Shown in pieces: positions 12,508 to 24,600 of a stretch of DNA of 64,000 bases. A program made the translations under genes and the position numbers. Each line of letters begins with the position of its first letter. Position 1 is the first letter of the stretch. The notes under the pieces are model-generated. The model did no database searches, was not told where the DNA came from, and saw only the letters and a list, made by a program, of their open reading frames with translations. Source of the stretch: Perilla frutescens (taxonomy: Eukaryota > Streptophyta > Magnoliopsida > Lamiales > Lamiaceae); assembly GCA_026008535.1 (NCBI GenBank), contig BRKX01000018.1, forward strand, positions 46,121,588 through 46,185,587, read 5' to 3'.

Positions 12508-15500
12508 ATGAATAATCTAAGTGCTGTCCCGTTTAATGGGAGTGGTGATTTTGGCGATTGGCAGACCAGGGTAGAATGCATTTTGACAAAAGAAAATTTA
12601 TGGGATGCTATATCTGAAAGAATTGATGAGCATGAAGCTGATAAAAATCTTGCTAAATTAAATGCTGGTGCTAGAGCTACAATTTTGTTAAATCTGAGTA
12701 GTGCTATTGTGAGGCAAGTCTCTCATCATAGATGTGCTAAGGATTTATGGGATGCCTTAACTAATCTGTTTATTGCTAAATCTGAAGAACATATGTATTC
12801 TTTGCAAAGCCAAATTATGTCTTTTCAAATGGATCCCTCTAAAGATGTTGACACAAATATGCATGAATTCACTAAGCTTTTAAAGGATGTAAAACTTGCT
12901 GGAGATGATAAAATTGAAGCTTATGCTCCTCAAATCTTGCTTGGTGCTATTCCTGAAATATATGCTGAAGTTAAATCTGCATTAAAATATGGTGGTTGTA
13001 AACTTACCTGTGACATGATTGTGTCTGGGTTAAAGGCAAAAGAAAATGAAATCAACAAATTAAGTTCTAAGCCTCTGCAAAATGAAATCATGTATGTAAA
13101 TAAAAACTTCAAAAACAGGCCCTATATTGATTTCAACCCAGAGAACCCCAGTGTTTTAAACGCAGAACAGCATAATAGAGAATCTGAACTTGAAGAAAGA
13201 CATAGGAGGGAATGCAGAATTGATAAATCCAATAACCTTTTCCAGCCCTCCTGCAACAGATTTATTCCTCAAAATCCTCAAAGGCAAAACCATTATCAAC
13301 CCAGAAACCAACCTTTCAGATCCTCACCTCAAAACTTTCATTCCCAAGATCAAAAGCCTAAGAAAACCTGTTGGAATTGTGGGAAATCTGGTCATTTCTC
13401 AAATAGGTGTAAACAGCCTAAGAAGGGGAGGGGCTTTGGGAATAATCATGCTAATCTCACTATGCAGTATAACCCTAAATGCTTTGGGTGTGACAATAAT
13501 GAGCCTGATTATGAAAGAGGAGAAATGTATATGGTTCACACTACATCTGATTTTCAATTCATAAATCTGTCTAATGCTGTGTCAAATTCCATGCTTGAAT
13601 CTGAATGGTTAATTGATTCTGGATGCACCTTTCATGTCACCCCACACAAGCACATTTTCTCAAACCTTAATTTGTCTAAGTGTGGATCTGTTGCATTGGC
13701 TGATGGCCAACAGTGTGATATTGAAGGAAAAGGTGATATATGCCTGAAATTTGAGAATGATAGCATGATCAATCTGCAAAATGTGAGATATGTGCCAAAA
13801 TTAAAGTTTAATCTCTTATCTGTCTCAAAATTGGCTGATCAATTGCTTTATGGCTCTGTGAACCAAAAATGTTTCAGTTTTGAAATGAATTCTGTGCACT
13901 ATTTTGATGCTCCTAGAAAGGGAGATCTGTACTCTGTGCTTGCTAAACCTATGCCTATCTTGTCTACAAACTTGGTCCAATCTGATAAAACTCATCTTTG
14001 GCATGCAAGATTAGGTCACATGAGTAACAAGGGTTTAGACATACTGAATAAGGCTGGGGCTTTTAAAAATGACAAAGTATCTTCTATGCCTTTCTGTGAA
14101 CCTTGCTTGTTGGGAAAACAACACAAATCCCCATTCCCTTTATCTGCTGCATATCCAAAAATGAAATTGAGTTCTCAAATTCTAGAATACTTGCATGCAG
14201 ATGTTTGGGGACCTTCAAAGGTTCCAACCCATGGTGGTAACATGTTCTTCTTATCTATCATTGATGACTTTTCAAGAAAAACATGGGTTTTCTTAATGAA
14301 AAATAAATCTGATGTTTTCATGAAGTTTTCAAAATGGGCTGCTGAAATACAAAATCAAACCAATATGAGAATTAAATACTTAAGAACTGATAATGGTTTG
14401 GAATTTTATAATCATGCCATGGATAATCTATGCAGTGAAATGGGAATTAAAAGACACAAATCTGTTCCCTACAACCCCCAGCAGAATGGGGTTGCAGAAA
14501 GAATGAATAGAACTCTCCTGGAGAGAGTTAGAAGCCTGCTTGCAGGCTCTGGGCTTGATAAGCCATTCTGGGGTGAAGCTCTAATGACTGCATGTTATCT
14601 GATAAATAGATCCCCCTCTGTCCCATTGCTGGGAAAGCAACCTGAGTCTGTGTTTCTTAATAAGCCTGTTTGCATTGATAACTTGAAAGTTTTTGGTTGT
14701 TGTGCCTATGTACATCAAAGATTAAGTAAGATTGAACCAAGAGCTAGAAAATGCATCTTTCTTGGCTACCCTGAAGGAGTAAAAGGCTATAGACTGTGGG
14801 ATAAGACTCTACCTGGCTTTAAAACTTGTATTAGCACAGATGTTACTTTCAATGAGAATGACTTTCCATGTTTGATGAAATCCTCACCTTCTGTTGCTCC
14901 TTGTGAGGTGGAGAAACCTTCTGATGTTATCTTTATCCCTAATCTGTCTAAGGTGGAACCTCTTCTCATTGAACATGATTTGCATGATAATATGAACAAT
15001 CAAGATGATATTAATGCTGATGATTCTGCTTCAAATGCTTCTGATCACATGAATGTTTCTGAATCATCTGAGTCTCTTCATGAACATAATTCTGATCATA
15101 ATTCTGAGCATAACTCTGAACAAATAAATTTGAATGATTATGTGCTTTCAAGGGATAGAGTTAGAAGGGTAATTAGAGCCCCTTCCAGGTATAATGGATG
15201 CAATTTATCATTTTATGCCTTCAATGTGTTTAATAACCTTGAATCAGCTGAGCCTAAAACCTACAAAGCTGCTGTTACTTGTCCTGATTCTGAAAAATGG
15301 ATTGAGGCCATGAAATGTGAGATGAAATCATTACATGATAATGGAACTTGGATTTTAGTTAAGAAACCTGATGATTGCTCAGTTGTGGAATGTAAGTGGC
15401 TCTTCAAGATAAAACATGAAATTAACAATGTTAGATATAAAGCTAGGCTGGTTGCAAAAGGATTCACTCAAAAAGAAGGTGTTGACTATAATGAAATTTT

Positions 15501-16803
15501 TGCTCCTGTTGTTAAGTTTACCACTGTGAGAATCATGCTTGCATTAACTGCTCATTTTGATTGGGAACTCAAACAAATGGATGTAACAACAGCCTTTTTG
15601 CATGGAGAACTTGAAAACAACATCTATATGCAACAACCTGAAGGTTTTATTGATAATAACCATCCTGATCATGTATGCTTATTAAAGAAATCTTTGTATG
15701 GTTTGAAACAGTCACCTAGGCAGTGGAACATTAAATTTGATAACTGTATGAAAAGCATGGGCTTCTGCAGAAGCATGTTTGATCACTGTCTTTATTATAT
15801 GTCATCCCTTGTGCCTATTTTTCTGCTCCTATATGTTGATGACATGTTGCTGATAAGTCCCTGCTTGATGACTGTAAAGAATGTCCAATCTAAACTCTGT
15901 GCCAACTTCAATATGAAGGATTTGAGAGATGCAAGGAAAATCTTAGGTATGAACATTGATAGGGATAGAAATAAGCATTCTTTACTGCTGCATCAATCTT
16001 CTTATGTTGAACAAATATTGAAAAAATTTGATATGCATGCATGCAAGCCTGTTTCTGTTCCCCTTGCATCTCACATTCAGTTAAGTAAAGATCAATGCCC
16101 CAAAAGTGATTTTGAATTAAAAGAAATGGTAAATATTCCCTATGCTAATGCTATTGGATCACTCATGTATCTGATGATAAGCACTAGACCAGATATAGCT
16201 TATGCTGTATCTTGCCTAAGCAGATATATGGCCAATCCTGACATGCCCCATTGGGAAGCATTGAAATGGTTGCTAAGATACTTGAAATCCACTGCCTCTT
16301 GTGGTTTAACCTTTTCAAAATCTCCTAATGGAGTCAAATGTGTTGGCTATGTGGACTCTAATTATGCAAATGATAGGGATCACAGAAAATCTACAACATC
16401 ATATGTGTTCACTCTATGTGGTTCTTGTATAAGTTGGAAATCACAATTACAAAGTATTGTTGCCTTGTCCTCCACTGAGGCAGAATACATTGCAGCTACA
16501 GAAGCTGTAAAAGAAGCTATATGGCTGAATGGTGTGTTAACTGAAATTAATTTCATTGATGATAAACCCCTACTTTATTCTGACAGCCAATCAGCCATCC
16601 AACTTTGTAAAAACCCAGTCTTTCATGATAGAACAAAGCATATTGATGTAAGATATCATTTCATAAGAGACATAGTAGAGAAAGGAGAGGTATTGCTTGA
16701 TAAGATCCCATCTGAATTTAACCCTGCAGATATGGGCACTAAGTGCCTGCCAGTTGCAAAGCTGGAATCTTGCATGAGGTCCCTCAACATGGACTTTGGT
16801 TAA
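12508..16803 (+). CDS. Copia Gag-Pol polyprotein, intact
   Basis: Single uninterrupted frame of 1431 codons from ATG 12508, preceded by a 725-bp leader after the PBS. Domains in order: Gag with a UBN2-like N-terminus (FGDWQTRVECIL), zinc knuckle CWNCGKSGHFSNRC near residue 290, aspartic protease WLIDSGCTFH near 367, GAG-pre-integrase LWHARLGHMSNKG, integrase core with HADVWGP, RTDNGLEF and PQQNGVAERMNR (about 560-660), reverse transcriptase with KARLVAKGFTQ, LYGLKQSPRQW and YVDDM near 1108, and RNase H with VALSSTEAEY near 1320 and KHIDVRYHF. The order PR-INT-RT-RH defines Copia. No frameshift separates gag and pol. Catalytic residues visible by eye are all present. Confidence 0.96.
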   Translation: MNNLSAVPFNGSGDFGDWQTRVECILTKENLWDAISERIDEHEADKNLAKLNAGARATILLNLSSAIVRQVSHHRCAKDLWDALTNLFIAKSEEHMYSLQSQIMSFQMDPSKDVDTNMHEFTKLLKDVKLAGDDKIEAYAPQILLGAIPEIYAEVKSALKYGGCKLTCDMIVSGLKAKENEINKLSSKPLQNEIMYVNKNFKNRPYIDFNPENPSVLNAEQHNRESELEERHRRECRIDKSNNLFQPSCNRFIPQNPQRQNHYQPRNQPFRSSPQNFHSQDQKPKKTCWNCGKSGHFSNRCKQPKKGRGFGNNHANLTMQYNPKCFGCDNNEPDYERGEMYMVHTTSDFQFINLSNAVSNSMLESEWLIDSGCTFHVTPHKHIFSNLNLSKCGSVALADGQQCDIEGKGDICLKFENDSMINLQNVRYVPKLKFNLLSVSKLADQLLYGSVNQKCFSFEMNSVHYFDAPRKGDLYSVLAKPMPILSTNLVQSDKTHLWHARLGHMSNKGLDILNKAGAFKNDKVSSMPFCEPCLLGKQHKSPFPLSAAYPKMKLSSQILEYLHADVWGPSKVPTHGGNMFFLSIIDDFSRKTWVFLMKNKSDVFMKFSKWAAEIQNQTNMRIKYLRTDNGLEFYNHAMDNLCSEMGIKRHKSVPYNPQQNGVAERMNRTLLERVRSLLAGSGLDKPFWGEALMTACYLINRSPSVPLLGKQPESVFLNKPVCIDNLKVFGCCAYVHQRLSKIEPRARKCIFLGYPEGVKGYRLWDKTLPGFKTCISTDVTFNENDFPCLMKSSPSVAPCEVEKPSDVIFIPNLSKVEPLLIEHDLHDNMNNQDDINADDSASNASDHMNVSESSESLHEHNSDHNSEHNSEQINLNDYVLSRDRVRRVIRAPSRYNGCNLSFYAFNVFNNLESAEPKTYKAAVTCPDSEKWIEAMKCEMKSLHDNGTWILVKKPDDCSVVECKWLFKIKHEINNVRYKARLVAKGFTQKEGVDYNEIFAPVVKFTTVRIMLALTAHFDWELKQMDVTTAFLHGELENNIYMQQPEGFIDNNHPDHVCLLKKSLYGLKQSPRQWNIKFDNCMKSMGFCRSMFDHCLYYMSSLVPIFLLLYVDDMLLISPCLMTVKNVQSKLCANFNMKDLRDARKILGMNIDRDRNKHSLLLHQSSYVEQILKKFDMHACKPVSVPLASHIQLSKDQCPKSDFELKEMVNIPYANAIGSLMYLMISTRPDIAYAVSCLSRYMANPDMPHWEALKWLLRYLKSTASCGLTFSKSPNGVKCVGYVDSNYANDRDHRKSTTSYVFTLCGSCISWKSQLQSIVALSSTEAEYIAATEAVKEAIWLNGVLTEINFIDDKPLLYSDSQSAIQLCKNPVFHDRTKHIDVRYHFIRDIVEKGEVLLDKIPSEFNPADMGTKCLPVAKLESCMRSLNMDFG

Positions 16804-17141
16804 TACTTATGGGATCTGTGATGGGATCTCACAGTTGATTCTGTGGTTCTAAGTCCCATCCTTATCTCTGAGGCAGTTGGGGCCTCAAGTTGGTGATTTA
16901 CCCTAGTACTTTTAGCTAGGTTTTAAACAAGTTCATGAAGGTCAATGATCTTTTGAGACCAGAGACTTGTTAATTGGGTTGGTCTCGCGTGGTAGAGACT
17001 GGATTAAATACGCATAGTGTTTAATTCCTCCTTCTCTTAGTGTGACTTTGTGTTACATTCATGAGTAAAAATAAATGGCTATGATGATAATCTCGTGTGT
17101 TTCATTTTGGCAGGTCCTCTTCCTTGGTGATGGAAACAGTC

Positions 17142-17161
17142 CAAAAGGGCCAAGGTGGAAA
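17142..17161 (+). other. Polypurine tract of Copia element
   Basis: Purine-rich AAAAGGGCCAAGGTGGAAA-like stretch directly before the 3' LTR TG. It is the expected plus-strand primer. The two pyrimidines in it are unusual but tolerated. Confidence 0.6.
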
Positions 17162-17948
17162 TGTTGGGAATGACCCATTTGTCCTATTTCTGGCCCAATA
17201 CTAAACAACCCATCTACCCGGCCCAGCCCCAAACCCTTAACCCTAATTGTCGATCCAACTTCCTAATTAAAACAGCATTAAGGCTGTTGGTATTTCCCTA
17301 TGCTCTAGAAGCATCTATAATATCACTCATCTCTCTCACTCTCGATACACAAGATCTCACAATCTTATCTCATATTCTCTCTCTCTCTTTCTGGATCTTC
17401 TCACCTCGCTCCCTCAGTTTCTCTGGCCGGAGTTCTGCCAATCGGCTCCTGTTTGGCCGCTGAGTGTTAGGGATGAGTGTGCTGTGAGAGAGAAAGGAGG
17501 AAACCCGCCGCCTCCTCCAAACCCTAGCCTTCACTTCCTCTTCCCCTTTCCCTGGACCGTTCTCCGGTCGCCAGAGAGGGCTGCTGCCGATCCCAGTGGG
17601 AAAATCTGAGCCGCTGTGCCTTGGGCACCTTTTCCCAAACCCGATTGCTCTCTGTCTTTTCTTGTCACTTTCATTCTCTTATCTGCTGTATTATCTCACT
17701 TGTCTCTTTGCCTTCTCTGCAGATCTGAAGAGATTAGTGCCTGTGAAGAACCTTGAAGGTTCCCTTGACCTTCATCTCTGAGGCCGAAGTTGCTGCTGCT
17801 TGAAGAAACCCTAGAATAGCTTTTACAGTTTAAACATCTTGTAAACACTTGTAATCTTTCGGTTCTAGCTACTTGAGTAGCTTGTGCTAGGAACCGCTAG
17901 AGGTAGGGAAGCAAGCGGTGTAAGCCCTAATTAGGCGATACCACAACA
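17162..17948 (+). repeat. 3' LTR of Copia element
   Basis: 787 bp, matching the 5' LTR except about 14 substitutions and a CT dinucleotide gain. It is followed by the right GGAGA duplication at 17949-17953. Confidence 0.93.
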
Positions 17949-17953
17949 GGAGA

Positions 17954-18300
17954 GGTGGCTGATCTGATCTCTAATGGAACTCTGATCAACTATATTCTCT
18001 CCCTTCCGCTCTCTGCATTTTCATGGTTTAGTTTTGCAGGAAATTAGTAAAGTAGACAAATTATTGATTTTCAACCTTATGTTATCGTGTTTTCATTTGA
18101 GCAAAAGAATGTGGCTGACAATTGAGGGACATAGTTGATCAATTATTGGGGAATTTCCCCAATTATTCATTTCAAGAATTATACTACTTTTCTAATATCT
18201 TTATTTTTCTCTTTAAATTATCCGACAGTCATGTATTATTACTATGCATCGGTATATGTGCATTTACAAAATAATTCAATTTTTGAGGTGTTAAGTATGG
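17954..18300. promoter_or_regulatory. CNL-1 upstream region, distal part
   Basis: Continuation of the CNL upstream sequence displaced by the Copia insertion. GGCTGATCTGATCT, GGGACATAGTTGATCAATT and ACAAAATAATTCA are shared with 27788-28075 upstream of CNL-2. Similarity fades near 18300/28085, marking the far end of the duplicated unit. Confidence 0.5.
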
Positions 18301-18687
18301 AGTTTTATTGTGCAACATTAGTGTTTTCAGTTGTAAAAAAATTTAAGAGGTGCCTATTTTCACATAAATTAAATCAAAATATTGAATTATTATTACACCG
18401 TTTTAAAAATGGTACAAGCTTTAGCTATGCCTTCTTCTCTCTCTGTCTAACTTATCTCATAGTAGAAGAAACTAATGAGGGAGATGAGTTATGGAGTGAA
18501 AAGAACAAATTCCATGATTTAAATAGATCCTAGAAATGAATGCCTAGAGAGAGAAGTACAAAACGCTCATCTATAATTTCATGTAACATTGAAAGTTCTC
18601 TTGGTTTTGATTATATTGATTATATGTACGCCTCGATTCAAGAAATCTGAGGCGCTACACAAGATTTAAATAAAGTCTCTAATTTCA
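18301..18687. other. Unassigned single-copy-like DNA
   Basis: Contains a 132-codon plus-strand frame (18135-18533) with no recognisable domain and AT-driven composition. I do not accept it as a gene. Nothing else seen. Confidence 0.4.
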
Positions 18688-18689
18688 TA

Positions 18690-18995
18690 CTCCCTCCCTT
18701 TCAAAATGTTTGTTGTTTTAGGTTTTTTTTTGTTTCAAAATGTTTGTTGTTTTTACAATTTGACATCCTCTCTCTCAATTTTAACACTCTCAAATCCTAC
18801 AAGATTTCTTGATTCTAACAAAATGGAGAGAGAAAAATATATGGAGAGAAAAAAATGTTGTAATTTTTTAGGAAAATATAGATGAATTAGATTTTATGGC
18901 ATATATGAGGGATGGGTATATTTGTCCACAAAATTAATTGTTAATTCTAGATAAAAAAAAAATCTAAAACAACAAACATTTCGAAATGGAGGGAG
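18690..18995. mobile_element. Stowaway-type MITE (Tc1/mariner)
   Basis: 306 bp with terminal inverted repeats beginning CTCCCTCC and continuing TTTCAAAATGTTTGTTGTTTTAG, matched by CTAAAACAACAAACATTTCGAAATGGAGGGAG at the other end, flanked by TA dinucleotides (18688-18689 and 18996-18997). These are the family hallmarks. No coding capacity. Confidence 0.9.
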
Positions 18996-18997
18996 TA

Positions 18998-21420
18998 TAT
19001 AACAATTTCAGCTTTAAAAGGAAAAGTTTTGATGATAATTTCCTTACAAATAAAAACATCCGCGGATAATTTGAAAATACATTTTTTTTTCTTGTATTTT
19101 GTTCCACTTTGGGTTGCGAGTTAGCTTATAAATAGATATTATTTCCCATATTGTTGTACAAATGTCAATATATCAAGTATATAGATTGCATATATTCTTG
19201 TAACAAATTTGTTCTCTAAATGACACATTCTTATCACTATATTTTTTGTCGTACATATAAATATAAAGAACCTAACTATTGAATATATTGAAAAATATAA
19301 CTAAATTTGCATACAATAATTTATAAATATATGAGAAATTTATTTATCTGTAGTAACATGTAAAATAATTAAGAAATTTATTAATAAAATATAAAAATTA
19401 TTAAAAGTTTCAATAAATATTACTTAGTGTATATATATGTAATTCTAAGAACAATTTAGAAAAGTTAACAAACATATATTGCTTGTCTCTAGAGATAATA
19501 TCGTCTACAGTAATACTTCTTAATAAAATAGATGTATCATAGAGATCCTTCACATGAATTGAAACTATTGTGGTAATAAACTTCTTTATGTTTTTATGTC
19601 AGCCTATTTTGTCTTTTGAAAAAAATAAGTGGATATATATTTCACTAGGTCTTAACATATATAATAATATTAATTATATTATATTGCCCTCGTCTAGAAG
19701 AACATGAACTGCAATATCTTGTTACAATTGTATGTTTGTCATTATTCCCATTTATTTATACATATAATAAGGCAAAATTGCTGGGGCAAAAGCGTAATAA
19801 AATAAGTCAGATAAAACTTGATTTAAAGCAATATTTTGGCCAAAAACTTTCGTAAATATATTTTTGTTCTAGCGGTTACATAGCATCTTTAAATCTCATA
19901 TTTAGGTTCAAGACCTGGTGGTAAGTAGATTTTGCCAATTTAGTTGAAAATTACTTAACACAAAGAATTGAAATTACTTATCGCAAAACTAAACTAAAAC
20001 ATAAAAAATTAAAATTGAAGAAGAATCACAAAATTAAAATTGAAGAAAAATAATAATGATAATACTACAGAAATTGTACACCAAGAAAGTGAGATAAATG
20101 ATCCCATGCAAGCAGAGTTCATGTTGTTCGAGTGAGTATATACTACTACTTTAATTTTTTTAAATATATAATCTAATTTACAAGTAATTAATATTTTATT
20201 TATAATTGATATGGATATTTCATGTTGGGCCTAACTAACTCATAAAATGACTTAAAAGGGAGGGATGTCACCACCTACTTAAATTAAAGTGGGATATGTC
20301 ATTTTTTCCGACTAATTTGCTATAATTTTAAAATGATAATACAGTCCGTCATTTCTTAGTTCTTAATAATCACAAAATCGAATTGAAAGAGAGAACTTTT
20401 TTCTGCGAGCTAATGGAGAAAACACTTTGGATCAACTTGCTTCATTTTCCATCATTTTTTCGGATACTGAATGAAAAAAAAAATACACTTCTTTAATTTT
20501 TTATAACAATATTGAGAGGGAAAATTTCATATTATTATTGTATATTTTTTGAAAAATAGAAAAAAATCATATTTAATAAATAGTCTAAAAACACAATCAT
20601 ATAAAATTCAGCACTTGGTGGAATGGAATGGAATTGAATGAAATAGAATATTCGTTCGTACGTTCATTCTCAAATTAACCACAACAAAAGCAAGAAAACG
20701 AAGCATTTTACCAACCATGAGACTGATCACTTGAGAGCCTATGCAGATTCATCCAAAATGAAATTTAATTTTCCTATTTCTTAAAGTTGAATAACCACCT
20801 GCAAATTCAACTTGATTCAGTTAGAAAATTTAAAACTCGAGATTCCGGATGAATACGGGCATGGAGTCGAGAGGAAAGCTCTCAAACTCGGGAAATTCTA
20901 TGCTACCGCAGTGTCACAAGGTAGCATAGCTAGAACAACTTCAGTTTTTTCCTTATTAAAGGAACAACCAAAAAGAGCAATCCAATCTCTCATGCAGACA
21001 TATATAATATTATAAAAATATTCGAGGTTCGTTAATAACAATTATTTTTAATCTTCCTCACGAAACATCCAATAACACATAAAAAATATATGATTAAAAA
21101 ATAAGTTTTAAACTTTACACATAACTTCAGAGAGCCTCTGAGGCTCTGCATTTGCTGCTTCCTTTTCTGCAGTCTCCTACATGAGAATAACGATAATTTA
21201 TTCAAGATTTTTTTATTTGAGTCACGTGAAGAAATTACGCTGAATTTACATGCTACCAATATTTAAAATCCATTTGTCTTATAGTTGTGAATTAGAAGTG
21301 GGGTTCCGGGAAAGACTTTTTATATGAGTGCATTAATATTCTTTAATGAAAGTTTTTTGCAATAAAACCTTTTCAAATAATGATAATCAATTTATTAACT
21401 TTCAAAGGATATACCATAAC
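18998..21420. other. AT-rich intergenic DNA between CNL copies
   Basis: No convincing gene. The 67-codon frame at 20812-21015 and the minus frame at 21032-21259 lack recognisable domains. A tRNA-like A box/B box pair near 19870-19918 (TAGCGGTTA, GGTTCAAGACC) could be a decayed SINE. A 5'-ACTAAACTAAAACATAAA tract near 19985 resembles the dispersed repeat also seen near 28350 and 54240. Confidence 0.45.
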
Positions 21421-21642
21421 TTGGTAGGGAGTCCAATATTTAATTTGTTATTTACATGCAGTACAAAGCTCTTTGAGAGATGTTCATAGTAATTAGTAAT
21501 TAGCTAGCTACATATGTATAATGTATTGTTGGTGTTGATCATTTCATATAAAACTGCAAAAAAATCAAGAAAATATATACAATCACGCTTACCACTTGAA
21601 ATATAATGGTTGAAGAATTAAGAATTAAGAATTCAGTTCCTC

Positions 21643-24600
21643 CTACATTTCCTGGACCTCTGCACGAATTTCCTTCGACTCTTGTTGTTTTTTCTGATTA
21701 CATTCATCAAAGTGAAAATGGATATGATGAGTGAGGATCGGACAAAACATAATTGTAGATATACACCAAACATATGATATATACCTCAAGATTTATTGAG
21801 AAAGACACAACTAATTTATCTAATCGTATATTATGACAAATGAGACTCTCAAGATTTTCTAACACACACCATTTGTTGGAGCAAGCACACAAATCTAATT
21901 AAGTGAATGAATTTAGAATGTTAGTTGTTCATAATTACCTCAAATTGTTGTCGCACCGCGCCATTCAAATCCTTCAAGCTACCAAAATGTTCATCCTTTA
22001 TTCTGACAACTTCCAATTTTGGTGTAGTTAGTAGCCCCAAAGTGAAATTTTTCATATAAGGGCAACTCCAAATTTCCACTTCCCTCAATGAAGGGAACTC
22101 AAGATCACATTTCCATTTGCAAAAGCTCACCAATTTGCGTAAACTATACATCTCAAGCTTCTGCAATTTAGGAAATAGAAGAGTAGTGGTCCTTTGAACA
22201 GCAGCACTGGTTACCAATTTCTCATCCTCTCTCTCTCTCGCTTCCTCGTCTTCAATCACTTTTACCATCTCATTACACAAACTTATACTTAGTTCTCTGA
22301 GGCTGACAAAATTTTCAACGGTTGAAATCGTAAATAAACTCGTACTACCCTTATAATTAGAGATTGCTAACACTTCCAATCTTTTAAAGAGGGATATATG
22401 AATTTTATAACAATACAATGGATTTTCATTCCATTGGATTGTTAATTGCTTCAAGTTGTGGAATGAAACCTGCAATCCAAATTACGTATTTAGTAACTTT
22501 GCATGATAATAAATTAAAATATAATGATGAAGAAAGAAAAGGTTGGTGACTCGTAATTTACTTCAAGATAATTATCGAGGTCTGTTTTGAAAGCTTCGAG
22601 ATTTGGTGCAGCCAGGAATCCCAACGTGAAATATTTCATATTAGGGCACTCAGAAACATCCACTTTCCTCAGTGAAGGCAACTCGACATCACATTTGCGT
22701 TCGCAAAAGCTCACCAATTTGGGTAAATCATGCAAGGTAAGTTCCTGTAAGTTAGGAAATAGAAGAGTCCTTTGACCACCACTCACAGCTTTCTCCTCCT
22801 CATCTTTAATCACTTTTACTATTTCATCACAGTTACATATACTTAATTTTATGAGATTGACAAGATTTCCAGCAATTGAAGACGTAAATAAACTCGTACT
22901 GCCCCCATACACAGAGTATATTGATAACGTTTCCAGTTGAATAAAGAAGGGTACATGAATTTTATGACCACAGAATGGATTCTGATCCATTTTTAATTGC
23001 TTGAGGTTGCCGAATGGCACCTGCAATTCAAATAATATCTACTGATCACTACCTTCCAACTAACTTCAAACTATATAAATTTATCCAAATTTAATGTAAC
23101 AAAAATAATTCAATTATATATTCGAACAATCCAGTAATGAAAACAAAAATAACACTACCAGTATATATAATTATTGAGAAATGAATTAAATGTGGCACTT
23201 ACTTTTTGTGGCTGGCAAAAGAGATGCAAAGAATGATGATCATCAATGTCTGCGTTGCTGATGCCTCCAAAGATGTTCTCATTACTTGAAACAATACTTG
23301 TCATTTTTGGGCATTTTTCAATGGACATTGTCGTGAGTACAGGGAATTCAATGCCTTCAATTCCTTTACAGAAAGTTGTCAGATTTGGTAGATCACTTAA
23401 CACAGCCTCCTTCAGTTTTGGGAACATTTTTGTGATATGTCGACCATTGTTTGTATTTTGGTCGTCTTCTTCATTCCACAAAAACACTTGTTCCATCATC
23501 TCACAACGGCTGATATCTATGGAAGAAAGGTTGGTAAAAACTGGAACATAATTGCTCTTCCAGAATTGCTTTAGTGCTGGCAAGCTTCGAAGTTGTAATT
23601 CCTTGAGATTCTGGAAAGAATTGGACGAAATAGGACAATCCAATATCTGTACTAACTGGGGAAGAGAGAAAAGCTTCAGAAACTCCATGTGTGGAAACAC
23701 CGTGCCATTATGCATTAATGATGTTCTTCCGATATTCTTCATTGTTTCGCACTCACCCAAATTCAACCACCTTATGTTTTCACTTTTTGCTAAGTCCATA
23801 TTATTTGCACCATTTCCAGTTAAATGTAGATATTCAGTATCTCTTAGAAGCTGCATCTCAATCCAATCTCCTACACAAGTTCCTCCCTCCCATTGTAGAG
23901 ATAATTTTTTGTTAGATGAATAAGAACAAAATTCATCTGCCAACAAAAAAGAAGAAGATGGAGGAATTCTGATTTGAAATCTCTCCAACTTTGATGAAAG
24001 GCACATGTTTTCCGCAGCTAATGCAGTATTCCTCCAAGCACCTCAAATTAATCAGAGACTCAAGCTCTCTCAGCCCTGCATTCTCTGTTTCTTTTCTACC
24101 CCATGCTTCCCATTTGTTGAAGCTCCCTAACATCTTCAACTCCTCCAACCCAACTAGATTTGATATGATACCTGGACCTATTCTTTTGAGATTTTCGCAC
24201 CCCGTAAGATCTAACAGTTTCAGGAGATTTAATCCCTTTATCTCCTGTGGCAATTCCTCAATCGACCAACAATTACAACAAGTAAGAATCTCTAGATTTA
24301 CCAACTCTCCAACTACTGAAATTGTCTCCAATCCCGGACAAAAATGGAACACCAAAGTGTTGAGATTTCTTAGTGATTGTGTTGTTTGTGGCAGTGATGG
24401 CAATGAGTAATACTGAATGCACAACACCTGGAGATATCCTATCCCTTTTTCAAGAAAGCTAGTATCCAATTTTGATTCTAAATTACCACTAAAGAAGAGA
24501 AGACGTAAGTTTGTAGGAAACTTCGGTCTTTCTCCGACTAGCTGCAAAGAAGAAGAAATCCAAGTGCAATCATTGTGAAAAATGTATCCCTCCTGTTTAG

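Larger units (their letters stand above)
10989..17948 (+). mobile_element. Complete Ty1/Copia LTR retrotransposon
   Basis: A 6.96-kb element bounded by two near-identical LTRs starting TGTTGGG and ending CACAACA, with a GGAGA target duplication, a primer binding site matching the 3' end of initiator tRNA-Met, an uninterrupted Gag-Pol frame, and a purine-rich tract before the 3' LTR. It splits the CNL-1 upstream region: the part beyond 17954 resumes the alignment with the CNL-2 upstream. By eye the LTRs differ at about 14 substitutions and one 2-bp indel over about 785 bp, so the insertion is fairly recent and may be competent for transposition. Confidence 0.95.

Noticed and set aside
18135..18533. 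132-codon plus-strand frame
   Set aside because: No domain, no paralogue conservation, composition typical of AT-rich intergenic DNA.
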